A DNA stretch of 64,000 nucleotides from Alligator mississippiensis (GCF_030867095.1 NC_081828.1:206545978-206609977); one strand, 5' to 3'. Positions 1-11,213 are shown, numbered from the stretch's first letter. A program made the numbers and translations. The notes: generated by a model from the letters alone, not told the origin.

Positions 1-1591
1 GCAGAAGTATAACATAGTCACCAGGACAATAGCATATACTACCCTAGGCAAAGCCTAGTTGTTCTGTTAATTTGAAACTGGTCCCAGGGCCTGCAGTCTT
101 CCATATGTGATATAAAATACAGAACAGCACCAAGCCAGCATGTTCTGTGTAGCAGCCACCCACCTACTATTAATAATTTCTGTGAGATAAGGAGGTTTCA
201 TGCTTCATGATGCTGAAGAATATATGAGGAAACATAGAAAAGGACTACTATGTCCAGAGTTTCCCAAGATGGGGAAGAGGCTCTTTCACCACCAAATTGG
301 CTAGCAACTGATGGGGCTTTCATGGCCACACATATCTGAATGTATAGGGGAGTCTTCATGATAGTGTGCTGTTCCTGTACCTTCTGGATAAGCTCTGCAG
401 ATCTCCAGGAAAGTGCCTGTTGTCATTTGGAAGACCTGAAGCCACTGCTGTTTCTTGCAGATTTGCAGTTATCCTCTTGTCATCTGTAAGTTTTACACAC
501 CTCTCCAAAACATCCAGCGGGGATGCTATACTTTTTTCTAAAGGCTGGAGAGCAGTCACAGATTAGGAAACCTACTCCCTGGATTGAATATGTGCTGTCA
601 TTTGCACTGTTCAGTGATGGTGTCCTAACAGTTTTCGTTTGGACTGAACCGAGAGGTCATCTGGACTTTAAAAAGGGGACGAGGGCTCCACAAGACAATG
701 TAGGAGAAGGATATAAAGGAAGTATGGAGGAAAATAAAGTAAAGATGTGAATAGGACAAAAGTTGTGCAGAGCCTGGATGCCAAGAATAAGAACTTTAAT
801 CTATTCTTTCCTGGGTTTGCCCATTATAAAATTATACCATCATCGAGCTAGAATCCAGAGATGCAAACAACCCCACGTATCGTCTAACCTCAGAAGGCCA
901 AGGCAAATTTTCCATAGCTCTGAACAAAATACCCATTCCCTGAATCAGCTTAAGCCAAAAGCAAGCTTTTAAGTATAGTAAAACAATGTTACCTCAAATT
1001 AGAAAACAGTCACTTAGGCTAATAAACACAAAGATTTAATATGAAAGTTCAGAGTGACTTTGGCCAGGAGTCTATGTTTGTATTTTGGTGACTGGTCAAT
1101 ACTTGAACCTCTTGCCCCTGAGCATTTGAGTGTCAATGCTATCTGCCCATACACACAAGCATACAACCCTTCTGTTTATTTGAAACCAAATTCTTTATCA
1201 GTGAATTACAGTTAACTCTTCAGCTTCTCATTCCAGCAATCATTTAACCTTAATTAGGGGGTGGAATATGCTAAAACTAAAGTGTCAGTTCATTCCAAGA
1301 CTAAAACACACGGTTAGCACAATCCAGGACTCTTGGTGAGTGTGAATGATAACAGAGACAAATAGAAACAAAAAGAATTTCATTCAGGGGAACAGTTTCG
1401 CTATCAAGTCAAATGCACAGAGACTGCTGATAGTTGGAGGAAACCTTTTCATGGTCCTGCCTGGCTCCATATAGTATAATGGAAATTTGAATACAATGTG
1501 AATTATATTGCAGTATTTCCACTGATTTCCAATTGTGTTACTGCATGACATAGGATATGAAAGTCCAAGTCTACAGAATTCCTAATGTCAG
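1..1591. other. Intergenic, nothing recognised
   Basis: This is AT-rich single-copy-looking DNA with only short chance reading frames on both strands. I see no splice-flanked conserved peptide, no tandem repeat of note and no transposon end before the AAG duplication at 1,592-1,594. Confidence 0.5.
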
Positions 1592-1705
1592 AAGGGCTAT
1601 GTCCAGACGAGCGCAGCCGTGCAGTATGTAGTGCCACAGACACATCTGCAGCTCTACATACCGCATGTGCAATTGTTTTTTGTGCTGCAAAGGAGCAACA
1701 CGGAG

Positions 1706-1745
1706 GGTTGTTTTGACCCCTGGATATCCAGGGGTCAAAATAACC
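1706..1745. repeat. 40-bp near-perfect palindrome
   Basis: The arms meet between 1,725 and 1,726. The inner 30 bp (1,711-1,740) is a perfect palindrome whose half is TTTTGACCCCTGGAT. One mismatched pair (1,710/1,741) follows, then four more matched pairs. It lies inside the 485-bp element and could extrude as a cruciform. Confidence 0.9.
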
Positions 1746-1998
1746 TGTGGGGAAAAAAAGCAGAGTGGCACATACGGCGGCAATGTGTGCTGCTCGAAGC
1801 CTAAGCCTGGCCAGCCAGAGTCTCACTCCACAGCTAGCTAGGATCCACATGGCAAGATCACCACTGCTGCAGCCCTGGGAGGCCCCCAGTACCCCAGGTA
1901 AGGCTGCTGGGGCCAGCCCAGTGCTGGACCCAGCCTCCTCTACCCCACCAATGGTATTTGCCGCATGCCAGAGTGTACATGGCACAGGCACTCCTCGG

Positions 1999-2041
1999 GG
2001 ACAACTAGCAGCAGCACAAGGTGTCCCTCTGCTAGTTGTCC
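1999..2041. repeat. Stem-loop with 13-bp perfect arms
   Basis: The arm GGACAACTAGCAG (1,999-2,011) pairs perfectly with 2,029-2,041 across a 17-nt loop, about 40 bp from the right end of the element. The same place in the partial copy at about 17,506-17,540 also forms a stem (CCCTGGGGGACA with TGTCCCCAGGG) although its bases differ, so the fold rather than the exact sequence seems kept. Confidence 0.8.
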
Positions 2042-2082
2042 TCAGGGAACCAAACATCCACGCACATCTGGATGTGGCCAAG

Positions 2083-3104
2083 AAGAGCATAAAATGTAAA
2101 AGTATTGGAAGGTATATTTGGTCTTCTTCATCCTTTGGACTCTCTCTGACCAGCACATTTGGCTATAATGCCCCAAATTTGGTGCTGATAACCTTGTTTA
2201 GGGTGCTATTGTAATTTGTGAGCACAAGAGAAAAAGGGCTGTAGACTTGTAAAGAACCCAAAGAGACCATTCTACAAAATTCAGTAGAAGTCACAAACCC
2301 CCATGAATGTAGAGGTTGTTAGCAACCAATGGATAATTGGAACCTGCATTTTCTACACAGCTTTCAGTGACATAATCTACTTTTCTCTTGCCCTTTCTGT
2401 CAAGAAGAGTCCCAAAGTGCCCATATATAAATGTATGCCCAGCCCCTACCATATTCTTCGTTTTTATTGTGCAGAGGATATTTAGGATTAGTGATTTTGG
2501 TATTCTCATTTGTAGGCCCTGATCTTCCAAAGACCTATGTATATGTTTAATTTTAAATGTATGCTTAAAGTTAAGCATGTGCATAAGTCATTGCAAAATT
2601 AGACTGTAGTTTGCATTGATACCCCAAAATTTTCTTCAGTATCTTTCATTTGAAATAAATGTATATCACAGTATCACAGCATCAGATTTCTAACACTGGC
2701 CCATCTTACCCTTACACAAGAAAAATCCCACAAAGGTGACAATGTCTACAACTTTCATCTGATCATTTTGTGACTAGAAGGGGCCTGGATTAACATCCCC
2801 TCTCCAACTTCCTGGACAGAATGGTCAGGAGGCCTACTGGGAAGAAAACTGTTGTAGTGGAAGTGGACACCCTCCCCAGACAAGTGTGCACCTGCACACA
2901 CACACCACTGCAAACTCAGAATGGGGTGGGGGAAAAGAAGGAGATACATGTTGACAGTCAGTGTTGTTTTACACTGTGCATTTCCATGCAATTAGCTGAT
3001 ACTTATAACTCTTTGTGCATGGGTTAGTGAATTGTTGTCCAATAATTGGACTTATCCTCTCTTCCATTCTTCTCTGGATTGAAATCTGTGACCTACAGAT
3101 GAAG
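2083..3104. other. Intergenic with a decayed repeat scrap
   Basis: No gene is seen. Around 2,515-2,600 lies a strongly decayed stretch of the type GGCCCTGATC..AAAGAC..ATGCTTAA, which recurs near 54,175-54,260 and looks like a remnant of an old interspersed repeat common in reptiles. The rest is unassigned. Confidence 0.4.
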
Positions 3105-3480
3105 GATGCTATAACCCTGTGCCATGGGTGTCTGGTGCCTCTTGAGTCAGGAGGGGCCTGTGCCTCCCCTGAAACCAGTCAGCGACCAGGAAGGGGGGGG
3201 GTCCCCCAACAGCCAATCCCGCTGACTGGGGAAGTGTCCCCCAGCAGCTGCTCCCACTGGCCGGGGGGGGAGGTCCCTTGCGGCCTATGCCGCTGCCTGG
3301 GGGGACCGATCCCACGGGTAACGAGGGGGCCAATCTCACTCACCATAAAAGTGGCTACGCTGCTTCTGGAGCATTGGTGCTCCTGCCTGACCCCTGCCTG
3401 CCAGCTACACAGGGAGTGTGGCCTGACAGGGGCTGGACTGGTACTCCCAGGGGGTGCACGTGCACCCCTGTGCACCCCCT
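3105..3480. repeat. GC-rich block with 18-bp palindrome
   Basis: A sharply bounded GC-rich insert sits in AT-rich surroundings, with runs of G and repeated CCCC-AGCAGC/CCCACTGG motifs. An 18-bp perfect palindrome, GGGGTGCACGTGCACCCC, lies at 3,451-3,468. It resembles the GC-rich cores of other elements here (8.1-9.1, 28.8-29.7, 35.9-37.0 kb). No terminal repeat was found, so its class is unknown. Reading frames through it on both strands are composition artefacts. Confidence 0.5.
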
Positions 3481-3989
3481 ATGTGTTGCCCCTGCCCTGT
3501 GCCAGCCCCATGAATGGTTCATAGCCCAATCTCCAGTCCCATCTTCCCATATACAGTCCTAATATCTATGCTACTTCTTATCCTGTTGGTTGTTTGCCTT
3601 TATTGTAAGCCATCCTGAGCCTTTCTGGATAGGGTGGAATATAACTCTAAATAATAGTAATTATTATTTTTATTATGATAATAAAGAATCTATGAAATTG
3701 TACCTTTACTGTCTCTAGTTCATTTTCTGTCTACCACAAAATACAGGACTATTTTAAGGTGTGGTTGAAATGCCTTGCTTAGTGGAAAAGTGTTATTTTT
3801 TAGCACTGTATAACCATGGCATAAAAAGCTAATAATAAGTTCTCTAGTAAAGGCAAAAACCTTCCCTCAGTTAATGCATTCCTTCAGGTTCCAAATGTAA
3901 CCCAAGAAGTTGTTACAGGAAAGGAATGGGAGACATTCCCATGGTCTTCCCAGGTCAGCCAGGTCATTTCTCATTGCTGGATACAATGA
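3481..3989. other. Probable retroposon tail and AT-rich spacer
   Basis: At about 3,560-3,690 there is a stretch reading TTATTGTAAGCCATCCTGAGCC..TTCTGGATAGGG (with gaps) and ending in AATAATAGTAATTATTATT-type simple sequence. It looks like the 3-prime tail of an old retroposon of a kind abundant in reptiles. The remaining bases hold nothing recognised. Confidence 0.35.
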
Positions 3990-4880
3990 ATTTATTTATT
4001 CATTCATTCATATGATTTATATGCTACCCTCCCCAACAAAGGCTTTGGACAGCTTACAGTAAGACAGAACAACTTAAAAGGCAACTAGAATTAATAGAAC
4101 AAAATAACACTTTTTGCGCCGCACTTCAGGAGGGATGTGGACAGCATCGAGAGGGTCCAGAGGAGGGCCACCCGCATGATCAGGGGGCAGCAGGGCAGGC
4201 CCTACGAGCAGAGGCTACGGGACCTGAACCTGTTCAGCCTCCACAAGAGAAGGCTGAGGGGGGATCTGGTGGCCATTTACAAACTGACCAAGGGGGACCA
4301 GCAAACTATGGGAGAGTCCCTGTTCCCCGAGCACTACTGGGAGTAAAGAGGAATAACAGCTAAACGCCCCCAAGGCCCAAACAGAAAGGTCTTACAATGC
4401 TTCTGAAAGATGTCCAGACTCGGGCTCAAGAGGGAGGGAGTTCCAGAGCTGAGGAGCAGCTGCCAAGAATGACCTCCCACTCGTTTTCTCCAAGCAGACT
4501 TGGTGCTGTGATGTAAGAGGTTGCTCTTGGCTGACCTTAGGGATCACAGTGGGGCAGATCCTGTTCCTAAATGCAGCCAAACAGTGGGAAAGGACTGAGA
4601 CTGGGGCAGGGGAAGAAGAGAATCAGGCACTGGAGGGTTACTGGCATTCAAATGGTAGAACTTGTGTCCGGACACCCTGGAGCACGCATTTAGATGGTAT
4701 AGCTTGTGTCCATATTACTGAATGGGCCAACTCCCAGCTTGAGTAAAAGAGGCACATGGGCCAGTTGGTCCTGCTTTAAAGCACCACGTGTTGAGAGAGT
4801 TTCATATATGGGGAGGAGCAGGATTATGATCAATGCCTGGATAAGAGCCTGGGCTAATTCTGCAGGAGAGACAGACATGA
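3990..4880. mobile_element. Old interspersed repeat split by a CR1 piece
   Basis: The halves 3,990-4,114 (ATTTATATGCTACCCTCC and following) and 4,346-4,880 (AGGCCCAAACAGAAAGGTCT and following) look like one middle-repetitive reptile element interrupted by the CR1 fragment at 4,115-4,345. The right half contains phrases typical of that repeat, such as a GAGTTCCAGAGCTG segment. No protein is encoded. The family name is not known to me with certainty. Confidence 0.4.
4115..4345 (+). mobile_element. CR1 LINE fragment (RT C-terminal region)
   Basis: The plus strand encodes about 75 residues of the region just after the reverse transcriptase core of CR1 ORF2: APHFRRDV, then IERVQRRATRMIRG, then YEQRLRDLNLFSLHKRRLRG (key phrases, in order). 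The reading frame is open throughout, so the piece is young or short enough to have escaped stops. It lacks both the catalytic FADD box and the CR1 3-prime tail. That is odd, because CR1 copies normally keep the 3-prime end and lose the 5-prime end. A deletion after insertion, or capture as an internal piece by another element, would explain it. Confidence 0.8.
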
Positions 4881-6440
4881 AGCATTCAGAAATCCTCTCC
4901 GCATCTATTCTTTGCCGAAAAATTTTAAAATGCCAAAACCTCTCATTCCTTATTCACTGGATTATTTAGCTTATAAAACCTGTGAGTGCATACTTGTTTT
5001 TCATCACCCACACAGGGATGTATATTCAGCTGTGGAATAGTTTCCTTGGAGGGTGGTAGAGCCCCTTAGTTTCCTAACTTCAGAACTCGTACACCAGACA
5101 AAGTAGTCAAAACACTATTGAAAGGGACAAGCCTATCCTGGTAAGAGATGCAGTACAGGACTCACTGGATCTCTTCTATCCCTAACGTCCAAATCTAGAG
5201 AGACAACAAACATATCTTTGCTCATTTGTGAGCAACTTTCTGCCCTATTAATTCTAAAAAAAAGGAAAACAGAAAAGGCTCCTTCTGGGTAACTCTAGAT
5301 CATGATTCTGGGCAGCCATCCAGTCTTAAAAACTCCTCCTCCAGGCTGGGAAATCACGTTAGAAGGCTGTATAATATTTTTCATTGATTTTTTTTTTTTT
5401 GGAATAGCTGCCTTAAATGATTGGTTTTGGCTTCCAGAAGTGTTTGCTTACCTGGCACCTGAGCCTCAGTGATGAACCTTAATGTTCTCCTCAGAGTGTT
5501 CACACAACACAAGAACTAAATTCACAGCATGCTCTCGAGTTACAAATATGACATTTTTGGAAAAAAATTAAAATCAGATGGTGCTCATTAGAACCCCCAG
5601 GTCCTATCAACCCATCAAGATCTAAAAGTTTTAAAAGCTTTGTTTAAGCCTGTCTCAATTCTACGGATGGAATAGACTTTAATATTTTATAGCTCTGACT
5701 TGCACTTCTAAAAGTCCTAATTAATCTCACTAGAGAAAAATTGGCACACAATGGCACAAAGGAGAATAGCTCCATCTTTCCTCGCAGCAGTTGTGTGCCA
5801 GTTCATCTTGGAGCATGTAATGATTTACTGTAATAGTTTTAGGCCCATAATGGGGCCAATAACTGGCATCTGGAAGCTGTGATGCACTTCCCAATGGATG
5901 CCATTCACATATAGTTATTTAATTAATTAACAGCTCCTTTAGCACCAGCCCGTAAAGGCTCCATTAAAGCTTTTTCATATAACTTCCAAAGTAAGAACAT
6001 ATGCTACACTCTGCTTTCCCCTTGGAGACTGCTTAGAGTTGCAACCTGTTTATCTTATGACTGATTTTCAAATTCTACCTTAACCAGCTGCTTTTGCTTG
6101 ACTTTGGGATTCAGCAGAGAACTGGCTGCAGCGCGCTCGGTAGGAGCAGCAAAATAACATTCTACCTGCATGCGCTCATTCTGTCCTGAGGTGCCAAGCC
6201 CCTGGAAAGGGTTAGGTCGTCTGCGTGCAGTTCCCAGACAGCACATGTGACACTTTCACTTGCCCATTTCTGCACTGAAAAGAGGTGGGAGTTTCTTTGG
6301 AACAAGTAAAATATCAGTAGAGAAATAAAGCCTGCCAGAAGCTTTCGGGAGTTGGTTAAGTCTGTAAAAGTATTTGAGAGCCCAGTCCTGTATGAAATGT
6401 AGGAAAACCATCAAGGGGCTTGAAGCTAGTAATTAATGGG
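4881..6440. other. Intergenic; possible conserved non-coding stretch
   Basis: No gene or clear transposon is seen. The block about 5,760-5,960, with TTATTTAATTAATTAACAGC and balanced composition free of repeat hallmarks, has the look of a conserved non-coding element. This is an impression only. A poly-T run lies at about 5,388-5,400. Confidence 0.3.
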
Positions 6441-6559
6441 CTTGGTTTAGGCATGATGCTGATGGGTTTTGCTTTCTAAACTGTGAAGATTCTTAGTCCC
6501 TAACAATTCAAGTGTAGTTAAACGTTGATCAGGTCTTAATGTACATCTGTTGCTTTGAA

Positions 6560-7830
6560 AAACGGCGAAGGAACCTTCATCAACATTGGCAATCCCTCGC
6601 AGTGGAGGATGACTCTCTTCCATGATTGTCTTATCTGTGGGTCTGAAGATGGTTGACAAGGCCTATCTGGGATCAACAGACTCTGTTGCAGCTCGGGCAT
6701 ATGTTTCTATGCGGAGTGGGTAGCTCTGGGTTCTTGGTTCAGTCTGCGAGACTCTGTTTCTGCTGATCCCGTTTTTCCCCTCTCCTGCTGTGTTGTAAGG
6801 TTTCAAAGTACGGAGATCCTTGCAGCAGACTGTTCGGCCACTTGGGGTGGTCCTAAGTAATAGTCTCCCATAAGTTGATATCAATGTTGCATTTTTTTCA
6901 AGTTGGCCTTGAACATGTCCTTGAATCATTTTCTCGGCCCTCCTCTTGAGCGTATGCCTTGACTGAGCTGAAAGAATAAGATTTGATGTTGAGTGATCAT
7001 CTCAGTGCTCGTGGTGTTTGCTTGCGAGAAAACACTAAATGTCAGTGCATCTGTCTACCCACTGAATTTGAAGGATCTTCCACAGGCAGAATTGCTGGTA
7101 CTTCTCCAGAAACTCGAGGTGTCTCCTGTACATTGTGCACATCTCAGCATACAGTAATGTGCGGATCACGACTTCTTGATAAACCATGACCTTGGTTTTG
7201 GATCTGATGTCATGATCTTTGAACACCCATTTCCTCAGGTGCCCAAAGGCTGCACTTGCACATTTGAGGTGTTATTGGATTTCTTCGTTGAATCAACCTT
7301 CTGTGAGAGATGGTTTCTGAGGTCTGGGAAATACTCAGTGTTCTCCAGTCTCACCTTGAATCTGAATTATTGGAGCTGGGATCTACTCATTAACAGCTTG
7401 TCGATGGAGAACTTTAACCTTCTGAATGTTAAGCATCGATCCCATTTTCTTGTATGCCTCAGCAAAGACATCAATGATTGCCTGAAGGTCTGCTTCTTAG
7501 TGAGCATGCACTACAGCATCATCAGTGTACTAGAGCTCAATGACTGAATCAGGGTGGTCTTGGTTTTGACTCTGAATCGGCTGAGATTAAACTGTTTACC
7601 ATCATTTGCCTTGTGAGAGAAGATACATCTTACTTTGACGAAAACTCTCTCACCCTGAAGGCAGAAAAATGACAGAAACGGAAGGAAAGGAAACAAGACC
7701 AAGAAATCCATGGTTCGACCTTCTCTTTAACCACCACCCGTGGTGTCTGTCAGAGAAGCTGCGACTCTGGGATCGGCCCTAGCCATAAATGGACTCATCT
7801 ACAACCCTTTACTTGACCCATGGGAGTGAT
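6560..7830 (-). mobile_element. LINE fragment: RT core to C-terminal zinc finger
   Basis: Read on the minus strand, the order is: an FNLSRFRVKTKTT phrase (about 7,560-7,600), the catalytic box as YTDDA (7,515-7,529; YADD expected), NIQKVKVLH near 7,420, then HDIRSKTKVMVYQEVVIRTLLY and RRHLEFLEKYQQFCLWKIL key residues at 7,035-7,226. A KDMFKANLKKCNIDINLWET segment follows near 6,870-6,925. Last comes a C2H2 finger with CPSC, then SQIGLVNHLQTH (about 6,640-6,702). This order is that of a non-LTR retrotransposon ORF2 of a type common in fish and reptiles whose protein ends in a zinc finger. Several frameshifts and stops separate the pieces, so it is dead. The clade is not assigned; the part 5-prime of the RT core is not recognised. 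Confidence 0.7.
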
Positions 7831-7845
7831 CATCCTCACTGATGA

Positions 7846-9204
7846 CAGGGATCCTGGTTTTCTCTGATAAAAATTCACAAATTCTCTGATTTAAAAAACA
7901 AAATCTGTGATTAAAATGAAACACCACTATCTATATAGGCATCAGTTGAACACAATGTTTTATTGATCTATTTTCAATTTTGCAGCAATTTGAAAGCCTA
8001 CCAGTGCTTCAATCACTATAGTAAAATAAATTCTAAATACCTATAAATGTTAGAGTTTGCTTTTGGGCTTTTTATCATGGAAAATCAGAGCTCCCTCTGC
8101 CCCTTCACTCACCAGGGTATAGGTCCAGCTGTGTCTGCTCCCCCTAACTGCTTTGTGGTGCTGAGCAGCCCCGATATGCCGGTGCCCTGCCCCTGCCATT
8201 GCCCTTCACTCCCTACCCACAGCCCCCCGACCCTGCTGCTGCCCCTCATTCCCCACCCACAGCCCCCCTGGCCCTTCCAAGAGGAAGCAGAGCCAAAGCA
8301 GAGCCTGTCAGATGGGGAGGGCACAAGCTGCCCACTGCAGGCTCGGGGCTCCCCATCCTGCTGCCCTCCCCCCAGGGCCTGCACAGCCCAGTGGGCAGGA
8401 GCTGGTGTGGCAGGACAGAGTCGGGTGAGGAAGCTCGGTGCCACCACCATGAGCCCCACGCTGCCATGGTGAGGCACCTCATGCCCAGCAACCGCAGGGG
8501 TGTCAGTGCAGGGTTGTGCCCCATGTTGCTGCCAGGCATGCAAAGGGTGCTTCACCATGGCAGTGCGGGGCTTATGGTGGTAGCACCAAGCTTCCACACC
8601 CTGCTCTGTCCTGCCATGCTGGGTCCTGCCCACTGGGCTGCAGAGGCCCCAGGAGAAGGGCAACAGGGCGGGGAGCCACAACTGCCCCATGCACAAATAA
8701 GGGGGGCGCATGCCCCCCAAGCTCCCTCAGGAGTGCATGCAGTGGCAGGGAGCCAGCCCTACCCCCCACCCCCAAATGAGCCACCCACGACCCTGTCCCA
8801 CTCCCTGCCCAGACCCTGCAGCCACTCATGGCCCTGCACCCTAAGTCCCATGTACTGCCCAGGCTGGGCACCAGCCCCAGCCCTGCCCAACTCTCTCCTC
8901 ACTATTAGGGCCTCAATTCCTGTCTCCCTCACCAGACTTACCTGTGGGAGCTGCTCTCCAGGCTGCCTGGTGGCCATGTGCATGTGTGAGCACGCAGACG
9001 CACATGGCACTCTCTGCCTGACCGCCCTCCTCCCACTCCCCACAACCCCTTGCAGGTTGGAAATCTGCCACCCTGCAAGGCGAAACCTATCTTAACCCAC
9101 ATTTCTGTCCTTTAAAGGAGAAAATCTGGGTTTTTCTCCTTAAAATGAGAAAATCTGGGTTTCACCATGTTTTTTCCATTGCAAACGGAAAACCCAGATT
9201 CCTG
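7846..9204. mobile_element. Fold-back hAT-like non-autonomous element, 1.36 kb
   Basis: The left end reads CAGGGATCCTGGTTTTC and the reverse complement of the right end reads CAGGAATCTGGGTTTTCC, a hAT-style CAGG terminus. A 7-bp direct repeat CTGATGA flanks it (7,839-7,845 and 9,205-9,211), or 8 bp with the next C shared. AT-rich arms (to about 8,040 and from about 9,080) enclose a GC-rich core holding a large inverted repeat at 8,347-8,677. The long overlapping reading frames on both strands of this core come from its composition and mirror symmetry. It seems to have inserted next to, or into, the LINE fragment on its left. Confidence 0.7.
8347..8677. repeat. Large inverted repeat, about 150-bp arms
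   Basis: The left arm 8,347-8,492 and right arm 8,525-8,677 are reverse complements at roughly 80-85 percent by eye, with a 32-nt spacer. Shared blocks include GGCTCCCC, CAGCCCAGTGGGCAGGA, GGCAGGACAGAG and ACTGCCATGGTGA-like segments. Because of the symmetry, the two strands encode similar chance peptides, for example SPVGR and HHHEP/HHKP stretches. Confidence 0.85.
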
Positions 9205-9211
9205 CTGATGA

Positions 9212-9814
9212 CGATGATGAGAAATTGGGACTCAGAGACTTGGCTTTTTCTGACTCCACTCCTCCGTCATTTTTGTACCAGTTAAAGGCAGTTAAATTGG
9301 TGCAGCCTCCTATGGTATACACAGTATAAAAGTGTTTATTTCATTAAATTAATAGAAATAAATTATAGTCATATAAACAGCTATACCAACATAGCTGTGG
9401 CCATACTGAATGTACCAATTAATTGTAGCAATTTCTAAACCAATGTAATTACATTTTTACAAAAGCTGCATACAGACTGGTACTAAACCAATAAGTCAAC
9501 TGCAAAATAAGCACCAGATTCACTAATGCACCTTTGTCTGCTTTGCGTTATTCTAGCAATGCAAGGCAGCTATAAACACAGCTTCGTTAGCTATTGTGCT
9601 TTCACTGGTTTGCACTGCTCTGCTACTGCAGTGAATACGCTCTTTAAAAAATGGAAGTTTAATGACCCACGTCTTCAATAATATCTTCAAATACCATGTT
9701 CAAATATCACCCAGTCTACTTAATACATAGACAAATAATACAGTGCAAAAAAAGCTAATGACAGACATACTGGAATATTTTAGGTAAGTCACAGCAAGCA
9801 ATTTTTCCACTGCT
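9212..9814. other. Intergenic, AT-rich
   Basis: No gene or repeat boundary is recognised between the hAT-like element and the CR1 fragment. Confidence 0.45.
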
Positions 9815-10310
9815 TTCAGCTATAGTGAGGCTTTGCTTGCATACTGTGTCCAGTTTTGGGCACCAACCTCTAAGGAAAATGGGGACAAATTGAGAGTCCA
9901 GAGAAAAGCCACAAAAATTGTTAGCGATCAACAATTCATGATTCAGGAGGAACGTTTGGAAGAACTGGGCTTTCTAGACAGGACAAAACTAAGGGGAATT
10001 TGATAAACCTTCAGATACAAAAGGGTTGTTATAAAGAGGAGGGCAAACAATTGTTTTCTGGCCAGTGGGGACAGGGTAAGAAGTAATAGGGTTAAACTGG
10101 AAAAAAAGAAGGTTTAGATTAGATATTTCTAACTATGCAGGTGGTTAGCACAGGAACAGATAATCTAGAGAGGTTGTAGGATCTCAGTCACTAGAAGTTT
10201 TTAAGTGCCAGCTGGCCAAACATTTGTCTGGGGTAGTTTAGACAGGGATGATTATGCCTTGAACAGGCCTCCTTTTCTCTTGCAATTTTAGAGGCAAGTC
10301 AACCTGAAGG
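9815..10310 (+). mobile_element. Old CR1/L3-like LINE fragment
   Basis: The plus strand preserves the 3-prime part of a CR1-type ORF2: a reading like CVQFWAPTSKENGDKLRVQ followed by RKATKIV near 9,845-9,920, then the run down to the C-terminus. Multiple stops and indels show it is ancient. It begins after the RT catalytic core, the usual 5-prime truncation. Confidence 0.7.
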
Positions 10311-11213
10311 GCTGACAGTGAGGACAACTTCCTTTGATGCTCTCAGTCACAGAAGAAAATGTTTCCATCTCTCTGAGTACATGACTAAACAGAAGCATGA
10401 CGGATCACTGTTTTCATTCCAGCACTGTTGCTGGATGAGCAGCAAACATCCTGGAAACCATATAACATGACTTTCACTGGACATATGTTGTATATTGTAA
10501 AAACACTCAAAGGATTAGCAGCTATCAGTGGATGTATCTCGAGCTGTGCACATATGGTGAATCTACAAAGAAAGGACTAGTATAGGATATGAAAGTATAA
10601 GAAAAAAAAAATTACAGTGAAACCAAGAATGAAGTCCAAAGAAAAAGGTGTTTTCCTGGATCTATAAGAAAAAATTATGGTGAATCCAGGAATGAAGTCC
10701 AAAGAGAAAGATCTAATCCTGGATTCTGTTATGTTTTATAGAAGTCACTTTTTTAATGTTATTTATTTGCATTGTAGTCGCATCTACAAACCTCTACAGG
10801 CATTCAGAGTCCCATTTTGCTAGATGCTATACATAGATGATGAAAAAAAATGTTCCTTCCTCAAAGAGTTTGCAACCTCTAGTGGCTAAATCCTGCAGTG
10901 GGATCCACACACATGGCTATGGGTATGTCCATCCAGCTCCATTTTCATGACCTACCCTCAATAGACTTTATTAACTAATAAATCAAGTTATTACTTAGAT
11001 GCTTACTTTTTCAAACATATTAATTATGAATGTTAAGAAGGCAAAAACTGTATTACCTGCCTTTTTTTTTTACATAAAATTGAAAAACTGAGCACAATTG
11101 CACATGCAAAATATGTCATACGGATGGTGCATCATGCTGCTGTCCTTAACAGGCTGTCCTTATGCTAAAACCTAAAGTCCACTGGACAAACGCTTGCAAA
11201 CCTGCTTCACTTA
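10311..11213. other. Intergenic
   Basis: Nothing coding is seen. A short tandem duplication inside it is listed separately. Confidence 0.45.
10597..10730. repeat. Tandem duplication, two units of about 67 bp
   Basis: The first unit begins TATAAGAAAAAAAAAATTAC and the second TATAAGAAAAAATTATG. Both then carry GAATGAAGTCCAAAGA and end in an ATCCTGG/TTCCTGG-like segment. The spacing is 67 bp. It is a local duplication of no known function. Confidence 0.8.

Larger units (their letters stand above)
1595..2079. mobile_element. 485-bp MITE-like DNA element with internal hairpins
   Basis: The ends are imperfect inverted repeats: the left reads GGCTATGTCCAGACGAGCG and the reverse complement of the right reads GGCCACATCCAGATGTGCG. 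A 3-bp direct repeat AAG flanks it (1,592-1,594 and 2,080-2,082), as expected of a cut-and-paste DNA transposon with 3-bp target duplications. It has no transposase and so is non-autonomous. It carries a 40-bp palindrome and a second stem-loop, listed separately. A diverged partial copy in the opposite orientation lies at 17,469-17,690 and shares the stretch running from the TTCCCTG.GGAC hairpin into a CTGG.CCAGCA motif; a shorter scrap is at 31,432-31,490. The 3-bp duplication suggests a Harbinger-like origin, but the site is not the usual TWA, so the superfamily is open. Confidence 0.65.

Noticed and set aside
8109-9095. 298- and 203-codon frames on opposite strands that encode similar peptides
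   Set aside because: The similarity is explained by the 150-bp inverted repeat, not by a gene.
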